DNA of 64,000 nt, taken from contig NZ_JAIXCQ010000003.1 of the NCBI RefSeq assembly GCF_020297055.1, positions 1 through 64,000 on the forward strand, read 5' to 3'. A program made the translations under genes and the position numbers. This DNA comes from Isoptericola luteus. GTDB lineage: Bacteria > Actinomycetota > Actinomycetes > Actinomycetales > Cellulomonadaceae. Shown here piece after piece: positions 9,136 to 16,637 of this stretch (its first letter is position 1; each line of letters opens with the position of its first letter). The notes beneath the pieces were generated by a model, which ran no database searches, had not been told where the DNA came from, and saw nothing but the letters and a program-made list of their open reading frames with translations.

Positions 9136-11493
9136 ATGGTGAACGAACTCACCGCGTCCGCACAGGGCGTCTCGTTCGGCGTCGACCCCGAGGTGGTCCG
9201 CGCGCACGCTGATCTCTTCAGGACTCGTCGCGGCGGGGTCGACCGCCTCGTGGCCACCGCGCTGCGCACGCGGTCGTACGACTGCCGACAGGTCATCGCC
9301 GCCGTGATCGACCCCGAGCTGTCGCTCCCGGACCTCGTAGCCCAGGTGCGTGAGGCGCGGGTTCCCCACGGAGACGATCTCGAGACCGCGGCACAAGCCC
9401 TTGCCGGTCTTGCGCGTGTGTTCGCGCTCCAGTCGCTGCTTCCGACCGACAGGGCGGACGCGATCGCGTTGTACCGGGCCGCTGGGACCCTCCAGCCGTA
9501 CACGGCGTGGAAGCGTGTCGACGTGCTGACCTTCGCGCAGCTTCTCCTGGAGGCCGGTGAGCTGGACGACGGCGACCACGACCGCGTCCTCGGTCGCGTC
9601 ACCCGGCTCGAGCGGCACTTCCTGCGCGCCGACCTCGAGGCGCGTCGCACGCCCGCGGAACGCGAGGGATGGTTGTCGCACGTGAATGCCGCACTCGAGT
9701 CGCTCGGTGTCGCACCCGTGGCCCTCCGATCGCCGGCCGCCGCGTTCGACGACCTGACGGGTGCGGCACCGCTGCCCCCGGTCGAGGGCCCGCTGGTGAC
9801 CGTGATCATGCCGGCGTACGAGCCGGGCGACGAGATCTTCACGGCTGCACGATCGATCCTCGAGCAGACCTGGTCCCACCTCGAGCTCATCGTCGTGGAC
9901 GACGGATCCGGGGCCCAGTTCTCGACGGTCTTCGCGGACGTGGCAGAGCTCGACCCCCGCGTCACCGTGCTGCGGAACGCCCTGCACGACGACGGCGCCA
10001 CCACGTGCGACGGTGCTCTTCGTGCGGCCCACGGCGATCTCGTGACCTTTCAGAGCGCGGACGGCTGGTCGCACCCCGAGCGTCTCGCCCACCAGGCGCA
10101 GGCACTGCTCGACGACACGGACGTCCCGTACACGCGGGTCCGCGCGGCCCGGTGCCGCACAGACCTCTCCTTCACCCGACTCGGGTACGGCACGGTGTCC
10201 GATGACGCCGATTCCCTCATGTTCCGCCGCGCCACCCTCCAACGGCTCGAGGAGTCCGGCCCACACGCGAACACGGCCGCACGTCTCGGCGAGCACCTCG
10301 ACGAGGCATTTCCCGGCGAGGGCCGCACCCTCAACACCCTGCTCGCCTTCGCCAGGGACGTCGAGCGCCGCTCGACGACTTTTCCGCTCCCCCGTGCCGG
10401 CTCCGGCACCGACGAGCGCGCTCACTTCGACGTCGTGTTCGCAGGCGACTGGCGACGGTTCGGAGGGCCTCAACGCTCGATGCTCGAGGAGATCGGGGCT
10501 CTCGTCCCGGCCGGACTCCGGATCGGCGTCATGCAGATCGAAGCCCTGCGCTTCGCGACGACCCGGGACGAACCCCTGTGCGCAGCGGTCCGGGAGCTCA
10601 TCGCTGACGGTGTCGTCCACCTCGTGAACCTTGACGACCCGGTCATGATCGACGTCCTGCTCATCCGTTACCCCCCGGTCCTCGAGTTCCTGAGCTCGGT
10701 CTTGCCGACCGCGCAGGCGGCGACCGTCGTCATCGTCGCGAACCAGGTCCCCATCGAGAGCGACGGCACCGACCGGCGGTACACCGTGGCTGACTGCGAC
10801 GCCCATGCCCGCGCCATGTTCGGTATCGAGCCCTACTGGCTGCCGCAAGGACCACTGGTCCGCACAGCGATCGAGGCCGAAGGAGCTCCGGCCGGACTCC
10901 TGCCCTATGACAACCCGGGGATCATCGACGTCGACGCGTGGTCGACTCCGCGCCAGCGCCTCCGAGGCGTCCGACCTGTGATCGGCCGGGTCTCCCGGGA
11001 CGCCGCACTCAAGTGGCCGAGCGATCCGGACGAGCTCTTGGAGATCTACCCGGTGACGCCCGACGTCGACGTCCGCATCATGGGAGGCCGCCGCACCGTC
11101 ACGGCCGTCCTGGGTGCTGTCCCCGCGGAATGGCTCGTCTTCGACATCAACGAGGTGCCCCCGCGGACGGTCCTCAACCAGATCGACTTCTTCGTGTACT
11201 TTCACCACCCGGTGTTGCAAGAGGCGTTCGGCCGGGTCATCCTTGAGGCGCTCGCCGCCGGGTGCGTGGTGATCCTTCCGCACCACTTCGAGCCCGTCTT
11301 CGGTGATGCCGCTCTCTACTGCACGCCCTCCGAGGTACAGGATCTTGTCCGCCGCTACCACGCCGACCCGCCTCTCTACCGGGCGCAGGCACGCCGTGGG
11401 CAGACGGCTGCGCGGGATCAGAACGGACACGAACATTTCCGCGAGCTCGTGAAGAACCTCGCCGCCCTCCCGACGCTGGCGGGTGCCCGATGA
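9136..11493 (+). CDS. tandem glycosyltransferase: GT2 domain plus GT-B-like domain (copy 1)
   Basis: The 785-residue protein has a helical N-terminal part (1 to ~205), a GT2/GT-A domain from residue ~215 (LVTVIMPAYEPGDE, ELIVVDDGSG) and a C-terminal GT-B-like half. The last has FVYFHHPVLQEAFGRVILEALAAGCVVI near residues 690-720, typical of donor sites in GT4-like enzymes. It should add two sugars, or one if a domain is dead. The GT2 site that normally reads D-x-D is SADGWSHPERL here, whereas the next gene reads QDIDDWSHPERL, so the metal-binding aspartates look degraded. The ATG follows GGAG by eight bases. The gene is 39 bases after the acyltransferase and is followed closely by its paralogue. 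Confidence 0.8.
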   Translation: MVNELTASAQGVSFGVDPEVVRAHADLFRTRRGGVDRLVATALRTRSYDCRQVIAAVIDPELSLPDLVAQVREARVPHGDDLETAAQALAGLARVFALQSLLPTDRADAIALYRAAGTLQPYTAWKRVDVLTFAQLLLEAGELDDGDHDRVLGRVTRLERHFLRADLEARRTPAEREGWLSHVNAALESLGVAPVALRSPAAAFDDLTGAAPLPPVEGPLVTVIMPAYEPGDEIFTAARSILEQTWSHLELIVVDDGSGAQFSTVFADVAELDPRVTVLRNALHDDGATTCDGALRAAHGDLVTFQSADGWSHPERLAHQAQALLDDTDVPYTRVRAARCRTDLSFTRLGYGTVSDDADSLMFRRATLQRLEESGPHANTAARLGEHLDEAFPGEGRTLNTLLAFARDVERRSTTFPLPRAGSGTDERAHFDVVFAGDWRRFGGPQRSMLEEIGALVPAGLRIGVMQIEALRFATTRDEPLCAAVRELIADGVVHLVNLDDPVMIDVLLIRYPPVLEFLSSVLPTAQAATVVIVANQVPIESDGTDRRYTVADCDAHARAMFGIEPYWLPQGPLVRTAIEAEGAPAGLLPYDNPGIIDVDAWSTPRQRLRGVRPVIGRVSRDAALKWPSDPDELLEIYPVTPDVDVRIMGGRRTVTAVLGAVPAEWLVFDINEVPPRTVLNQIDFFVYFHHPVLQEAFGRVILEALAAGCVVILPHHFEPVFGDAALYCTPSEVQDLVRRYHADPPLYRAQARRGQTAARDQNGHEHFRELVKNLAALPTLAGAR

Positions 11494-11587
11494 GCCACCG
11501 TCCCGGTGCGGCAGCTGTCGCACACCACCGTCCCGTCCGCGCGCACCGTACGCCGGTGCGGGCTCGCCCTCTTGCGGAGAAGCCTCA

Positions 11588-14089
11588 GTGAGCCACCCCC
11601 TCGACTCGACATTGCGCACCGATCAGGACGTCGTCCTCACTGCTGCCCGCCACTTCGCACAGGATGTCGAGACTGGCGCCGCTCGTGCCGCGACCGCGGC
11701 GCTCGACATGAAGTCGGTCAGCGCCCGCGAGGTCATCGCGCGGATGATCGACCCGCACTCCGACTACGCGACGCTCGTGTCGGGCGCCGCCGACCCGACG
11801 GGGTCGCTGATCAGCGGGCCCGGCGGGGAACCGATCGGCAGGCTCCTGACCGCTCTCGCGCGGACCGTGGCGCATCAGCGGTTGCTCGAGGACGACCTCG
11901 GTGACGCGCTGAAGCTGTTCCGCGACGCTCGTCGCCACATGCGCGTCGAGGACTGGGAGAGGCAAGACGTCATCACCTTCGCCCAGACCTTGTGGATCGG
12001 CGGCGGGCAGGAGGCGCTGAAGTCAGACGAGGAGCTCCTTGCCGCGCTCCCTCGCGAGACGCAGAAGTTCCTCAGGATCGACCTCCACGGGATCGAGCGC
12101 GGCGTCGGATCCGACTCATGGCTCGAGCTGCTGAACAACTATCTCGTGGACCACGGGGTCACGCCGATCGCCCTGGGCCCCGCGACCGCTGCGCCGACCA
12201 CCTTCGACCGGCTGCGCCCGGGCGAGACCAGCGTGGCAGCCTCCGGCCCGTTGATCACCGTGGTCATGCCGGCCTTCCGGCCGGGCCGTGAGATCGTCAC
12301 CGCCGTCCGGTCGATCGTCGACCAGTCCTGGCAGGACTGGGAGCTTCTCGTGGTGGACGACGCCTCAGGGCCGGAGTTCGGCGCCGTCTTCGACGAGGTC
12401 GAGGCCATGGACCAACGTGTCCGGGTGCTGCGACAGCCCGTGAACCTGGGCACCTACGCCGCCCGCAACCGCGCGCTCGACGAGTCCTCCGGCGAGTTCA
12501 TCACCTGTCAGGACATCGATGACTGGTCCCACCCTGAGCGCCTCGAACGACAGGTCCGCCCCCTGTTGGAGGACCCCCGGCTCCTGAGGACCCTGAGCCG
12601 TTCCATGCGCTGCAGCGACGACCTCGTCTTCCAGTACCCCGGATACCCGTCGTCGCGCAGCAACGCGTCGTCGCACCTCTTCCGCAGAACCGTTCTCGAC
12701 ACCGTGGGTCGGTTCGACTGGGTGCGCAAGGGTGGTGACACCGAGTTCGACTGGCGGCTCGAGGCGGCGTTCCCCGGACGACGCCTCCAGGTCCGCGAGC
12801 CTCTGGCCTTCGTCCGCCTCCAGCCCGAGTCGCTCTCACGTGGAGACTTCACGCCCGAATGGATGCACCCCGCCCGGGTCGAGTACCGGGCCTCGGTCCT
12901 GCACTGGCACAGGCAGATCACCGCGGGCACCGCGAGTCCGCTGATCCCGCCAGACGTCGCAGACCGGCCCCTCACGGCCCCCCGGCCGTTCCTACCGGAT
13001 CGGGGCGCGAGCCAGCGGCCGGTCGACATCGCGTTCGTGGCCGACTGGACCATGAACGGAGCCGCCCACCGCGCCGCGCTCGACGAGATGCGCCTGCTCG
13101 CACGCGCGGGGGCGCACGTCGGTATCGTCAACGTGCGCAGCATCTTCAGCGAGGCTCCGCGGCGCGCCGAGTTGACGATCGAGACGCGTCGTGCCCTCGC
13201 TGCGGGAACCCTCACGTCCGTGTCGCTCGAGGAGTCGGACCACATTCCCACCATCGTGGTCCGGCAGCCCGAGGTCCTCGAGTTCCCGCCGTTGCGTCCC
13301 GTGCGGCTCACGACCGACCAGGTCCTGGTCGTGGCGGACTCCGTTCCCGAGGAGGGCGTCCGCGACCGTCGGTGGACCGTCTCCGACGTCGACCGCCATG
13401 CGCAGGCGATCTTCGGGGGCCCGGTCACCTGGATGGCGCCGGGCGACGAGACCCGGCGCTCGATGTCACGCCAGATCGAGGCCGACCGGCTGTCGGACGT
13501 GCCGTATCCCGTGGTGCTCGACCTTGACGCCTGGCCGAGCGTGGGACCACGTCAGCTCAGGGGCGAGCGCGCCGTGGTCGGCTGGATCTCCGGCCACGAC
13601 GCGACGAGCGTCCCGGCCGACGAGACGAACCTGCTCCGCGCTCTGCCCACCGACGGATCCGTCGATGTTCGCGTTCTCGGCGGCCGCGCGGCCGTGAGTC
13701 GGACGCTCGACAGCCTTCCCCCGCACTGGCTCGTCTACGAGACCGGGGAGCTGAGTGCGCGTGCGTTCGCCCAGCAGATCGACTTCATGGTCGGCTTCCC
13801 GCCGAGCGGGCCCACGTCGGAGACGCTGCGAACGGTCAGCGAAGGTCTGGCGGCCGGCTGCGTGACCGTGGTCGACCGATCCTTCGAGCCCTACTTCGGG
13901 GACGCCGTCATCGGGTGCGAGCCCGAGTCGGCCCCGGCAGTGGTGGACGCGCTCCGAGCAGACCCGGCCGCATTCCGTGCTCAGTCGGACCGGGGAATGC
14001 AGTGGGCGGCAGACCGCTTCTCGAGCTCGGGCGCGCTTCTGGCGGCCGTCCTCGGCACGGCGAAGCCGGCACGCGCCGTGCCTGCCTGA
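11588..14089 (+). CDS. tandem glycosyltransferase: GT2 domain plus GT-B-like domain (copy 2)
   Basis: This 833-residue paralogue of the preceding gene has a helical N-terminus, a GT2 domain from residue ~220 (LITVVMPAFRPGRE, LLVVDDASG, NLGTYAARNRALD, and the metal site QDIDDW) and a degenerate GT-B-like half ending GLAAGCVTVVDRSFEPYFGD. The intact D-x-D suggests that the GT2 domain is active. The C-terminal half has lost the usual EAFG glutamate region (it reads SGPTSETLRTVSEG), opposite to copy 1. The two proteins may therefore have divided their activities. The GTG start at 11588 was chosen because GGAG precedes it by eight bases and the frame further upstream looks non-coding. It ends exactly at 14089, directly against the convergent gene. 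Confidence 0.8.
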   Translation: MSHPLDSTLRTDQDVVLTAARHFAQDVETGAARAATAALDMKSVSAREVIARMIDPHSDYATLVSGAADPTGSLISGPGGEPIGRLLTALARTVAHQRLLEDDLGDALKLFRDARRHMRVEDWERQDVITFAQTLWIGGGQEALKSDEELLAALPRETQKFLRIDLHGIERGVGSDSWLELLNNYLVDHGVTPIALGPATAAPTTFDRLRPGETSVAASGPLITVVMPAFRPGREIVTAVRSIVDQSWQDWELLVVDDASGPEFGAVFDEVEAMDQRVRVLRQPVNLGTYAARNRALDESSGEFITCQDIDDWSHPERLERQVRPLLEDPRLLRTLSRSMRCSDDLVFQYPGYPSSRSNASSHLFRRTVLDTVGRFDWVRKGGDTEFDWRLEAAFPGRRLQVREPLAFVRLQPESLSRGDFTPEWMHPARVEYRASVLHWHRQITAGTASPLIPPDVADRPLTAPRPFLPDRGASQRPVDIAFVADWTMNGAAHRAALDEMRLLARAGAHVGIVNVRSIFSEAPRRAELTIETRRALAAGTLTSVSLEESDHIPTIVVRQPEVLEFPPLRPVRLTTDQVLVVADSVPEEGVRDRRWTVSDVDRHAQAIFGGPVTWMAPGDETRRSMSRQIEADRLSDVPYPVVLDLDAWPSVGPRQLRGERAVVGWISGHDATSVPADETNLLRALPTDGSVDVRVLGGRAAVSRTLDSLPPHWLVYETGELSARAFAQQIDFMVGFPPSGPTSETLRTVSEGLAAGCVTVVDRSFEPYFGDAVIGCEPESAPAVVDALRADPAAFRAQSDRGMQWAADRFSSSGALLAAVLGTAKPARAVPA

Positions 14090-14509
14090 TCAGTCGGAGG
14101 CGGCGGCGAACCGATCGGCGGCCTCGAGCCTCGCAGCGTTGATGTCGGCGATGATCCGTCGGGTCATGGCGTCCGTCCGCTGCTCGACGCGATCGCCCTG
14201 GGCCGTCGCCACACGGGCGGTCTTGCGCTGTGCCCTGACCACCTGGTCCGTGTGGGTCGCGATCTCCTTGACGCTCGCCTCGAGCTGCGCGAAGCTGCCC
14301 TTCGACGCGGCGGCCAGCTTCCGCGTCCGCTCATGAGCGAGACGCTGCTCCCGCGCGGCGCTGTGGATGAGCAGCGCACCGAATGCCATGCCCCCACCCA
14401 GCGCCGCACCACCGAGCTCCGGACTGGACAGGGCGTACCCGACGGCGGCCCCGATCCCCGCGATGACGACGAGAACCGTGAGGACGTTCGTCCGCGACAG
14501 CTGGTGCAT
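14090..14509 (-). CDS. small membrane protein with coiled coil, resembling the anchor of a surface methyltransferase
   Basis: The 139-residue product starts MHQLSRTNVLTVLVVI, has two hydrophobic helices (about 7-25 and 30-48), then a long charged helix to the end. ATG 14509 has a GGGAG site at ideal distance, better than the longer frame starting at 14566. No catalytic motif is visible. Its last residues (RRIIADINAARLEAADRF) resemble the stretch just before the catalytic domain of the protein at 5929-6927 (KLLSQIQALDQLRDKF), and then it stops. I infer that it is either a stand-alone anchor/partner or the remnant of a methyltransferase. Its stop codon abuts the convergent gene at 14089, so the catalytic part, if it ever existed, is gone. 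Confidence 0.6.
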   Translation of the reverse strand: MHQLSRTNVLTVLVVIAGIGAAVGYALSSPELGGAALGGGMAFGALLIHSAAREQRLAHERTRKLAAASKGSFAQLEASVKEIATHTDQVVRAQRKTARVATAQGDRVEQRTDAMTRRIIADINAARLEAADRFAAASD

Positions 14510-14627
14510 CTGTACTCCCGAATCTGGATGGACCTGCGCGACCGTCGTCGAGGATACCCGGTGCACGCCTATCGGCGGTCCCGCGCCCGTTCTCCGGTAT
14601 GGGAGCAGCGAAGCGAGGCCACGTCCG

Positions 14628-15701
14628 TCAGTCTGCCGACCGCGTCAGCCGCTCTGCGTCGTCGCCGAACTCGACGTGCAGCGCACCCTCGGCGACGAGG
14701 TCGGTGAGAAGCCGGGCATAGGCGTCCTCGTAGGCCTCGCCGAGCTTCTCGTCCCACTCCGGCACCAACGCCGGGAGATGACCGGGGTTCTGCGTGACCT
14801 CGCCGAACACGAGTCCGTCGTCCGTCTCGAAGAAGTCCAGCCGTTCCAGCGGGCGACGGATCGCCCCGGACAAGGTGGCGCTCGCCTCCAAGATCTCGGC
14901 CAGGTCCGCCGGCGCCTTGAGCTGGTCGCCCATCTCGATCAGCGCCCGGACGTCGACGAGCTCCGTACCGTCCGCCGCGAAGGCGCGGGCCTGCGACCGT
15001 ACGTCCTTCGCCCGGGACCAGTCCCCGGTGCGCACCTCGAGGTACATCGGCCGGCCGTAGAAGCAGAACACCTTGACGTCGCTCGGTACCGTCCCCGGCC
15101 CGCCGCCGCGTGCCGTGAGGAACTCCTCCGCGAAGTAGTACGAGCGTCGCTCGTGCTTGGCCCAGAGCTTCTGCCGGACCTCGTCGCTCGTCGTCGACTC
15201 CCCCGTCAGCACGTCGGTGTACCCACCGTCCGCGTCCCGCACCAGGGGGAAGACGTTCACCCCGCCGCCGCCCACGTTGCTCTTGAGCACGAACCGCTCG
15301 GGCAGCGACTCCCACTCGACCGCGTCCGGATCGGCCCAGCGGCCCAGGACGCGCGGGACACGCACGCCGTGCTGCGCGGCGAACTCCTGCCCCGCCAGCT
15401 TCGTGTACAGCTGGAGGATCGGCTCGTTGAGACCCTCGCGCACGTTGACACCCTGCGTGTTGTGGCGACGGTGCATCCTGGCGGCGAGCGAGTAGGACGG
15501 CCGGCCCAGCGTCGTCTCGGGATCGCGAGCGTCGCCGATCGTGCGTTCCGCCGGCGACCTGACCTCCTCGGAGAGGATCGCCACCTGCGCGGTCACCGTC
15601 GCGACCGACCGACGCCGACGACGCAGGGTCTCCTCGATCCGCTGCATCTTGGCCCGTCGGCCGCTCACCGGAGCCTCGCGGTCCGCGGTCTCGTCGCTCA
15701 T
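14628..15701 (-). CDS. TupA-like ATP-grasp family protein
   Basis: This 357-residue protein resembles the TupA-like ATP-grasp family, named after the teichuronopeptide synthesis gene. Visible features are the nucleotide-binding lysine and glycine loop FVLKSNVGGGGVNVF near residue 140, YFAEEFL as the adenine-contacting segment, SDVKVFCFYGRPMYLEV, and a metal-binding end RLDFFETDDGLVFGEVTQNPG. Such enzymes use ATP to form amide or ester bonds through an acyl phosphate. Here a plausible job is attaching an amino acid to a uronic acid made by the neighbouring dehydrogenase, which is an inference. Its ATG overlaps the stop of the upstream gene (ATGA), so translation of the two is coupled. Confidence 0.75.
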   Translation of the reverse strand: MSDETADREAPVSGRRAKMQRIEETLRRRRRSVATVTAQVAILSEEVRSPAERTIGDARDPETTLGRPSYSLAARMHRRHNTQGVNVREGLNEPILQLYTKLAGQEFAAQHGVRVPRVLGRWADPDAVEWESLPERFVLKSNVGGGGVNVFPLVRDADGGYTDVLTGESTTSDEVRQKLWAKHERRSYYFAEEFLTARGGGPGTVPSDVKVFCFYGRPMYLEVRTGDWSRAKDVRSQARAFAADGTELVDVRALIEMGDQLKAPADLAEILEASATLSGAIRRPLERLDFFETDDGLVFGEVTQNPGHLPALVPEWDEKLGEAYEDAYARLLTDLVAEGALHVEFGDDAERLTRSAD

Positions 15702-16564
15702 CGGGTCTCCTCAGGCCGGAAGGTGCCACCGGGCACGCGGTTGGCGAGCGCTCCCGCCCGGTACGGCTGGAGCAGCATCCGAGCGTGCGCGGAGTCGAAG
15801 AGACTCCCCAGGCGCAGGTCCCACTCGGGTTGCAGCACGGGGATGCGTTCGGGGTCGACGTCCACGGCCACCAGCACCGGGCCGTCGTGCGCCTCGACCC
15901 AGATGAGCTGCACGTACGGTCGCGAGATGTGGCTCGACAGCGTGACGCTCCACGAGCACAGGGTGGAAAGTGATGCCGGTGCGGGGAACTCGGGGTCATA
16001 GGTGGCCGCCGGTCGGATGTCCCCAGGGTCCTCGCCGGCGGGGTCCAGGTGACGTACACGGTCACCCTGCCGCAGCTCGACGAGCCCCACCACGCCGTGG
16101 AAAGCGTGGATGACGACCAGGGCGCCCGTCCCGGGGCCCGCGGCCGGCGCGACCGTCGCCGGGACGCCGTGCGACCGGACGAACTCCTCGGTACGCGCGG
16201 GGTCCGCGAAGATCGCCCCCGCGCCGTCGATCCCGTGCGCCGGGTTCGCGGCCCTCCGGTGGACCCGCTGGAGGAGCCGCACCCCGGCGACGAAGCTCGG
16301 GGTCCCGTTGGTCTTCTCGACCTTGGCCAGGGACATCACGCTCTTGCCCGCCTGTTCACCCAGGACGCGCTGCAGACGGCGACGCTCCTCGACCAGAGCG
16401 GTCCGCTCGGCGTCGAGGGCAGCCACCTCCTGCCGGGCGGCGTCGAGCTGCTCGCGGGTGGGGGGCACGACCGGGGCCGCGACCGTGCCGATCGGGAGCG
16501 GGGAGCTCAGCCTGGCACGACGCCGGCCGATGAGCCGGAGCAGTGCACGGGGACGCGTTGCCAA
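15698..16564 (-). CDS. protein of unknown function, translationally coupled to the TupA-like ATP-grasp gene
   Basis: I do not recognise this 288-residue protein. It has a basic N-terminus, a predicted coiled coil at about residues 35-72 (rich in Glu, Arg, Ala, Leu) and a globular C-terminal ~200 residues with a repeated pattern of short hydrophobic strands. Its end (WDLRLGSLFDSAHARMLL) has no catalytic signature I can name. The start is TTG at 16564, preceded by GAGG. Its stop overlaps the start of the ATP-grasp gene by four bases, so the two are probably made in fixed ratio and may form a complex or act on the same substrate. It follows the AT3 gene after a hairpin at 16574-16626. Confidence 0.65.
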   Translation of the reverse strand: MATRPRALLRLIGRRRARLSSPLPIGTVAAPVVPPTREQLDAARQEVAALDAERTALVEERRRLQRVLGEQAGKSVMSLAKVEKTNGTPSFVAGVRLLQRVHRRAANPAHGIDGAGAIFADPARTEEFVRSHGVPATVAPAAGPGTGALVVIHAFHGVVGLVELRQGDRVRHLDPAGEDPGDIRPAATYDPEFPAPASLSTLCSWSVTLSSHISRPYVQLIWVEAHDGPVLVAVDVDPERIPVLQPEWDLRLGSLFDSAHARMLLQPYRAGALANRVPGGTFRPEETR

Positions 16565-16573
16565 TGAAGACCT

Positions 16574-16626
16574 CGGGGGGTGAGTCGCGATGAGGGCGGC
16601 TCATCATACAGCCGCGACTCCCCCCG
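16574..16626 (-). terminator. hairpin between the AT3 gene and the coupled pair
   Basis: CGGGGGG then, after a two-base bulge, AGTCGCG pairs with CGCGACTCCCCCCG, giving a 14-bp stem around a 23-nt loop. It lies just after the stop of the second AT3 gene. It may end or attenuate that transcript, or protect its 3' end. Confidence 0.5.
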
Positions 16627-16637
16627 GAAGTCCGTCG

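Noticed and set aside
8668-11619. A 983-codon open frame on the minus strand
   Set aside because: It lies opposite the acyltransferase and glycosyltransferase genes and shows only the low-complexity composition of a shadow frame.
15698-16564. Sulfotransferase candidate
   Set aside because: No 5'-phosphosulfate-binding loop (PKxGTT/S-type) or 3'-phosphate motif could be seen, so no function is assigned.
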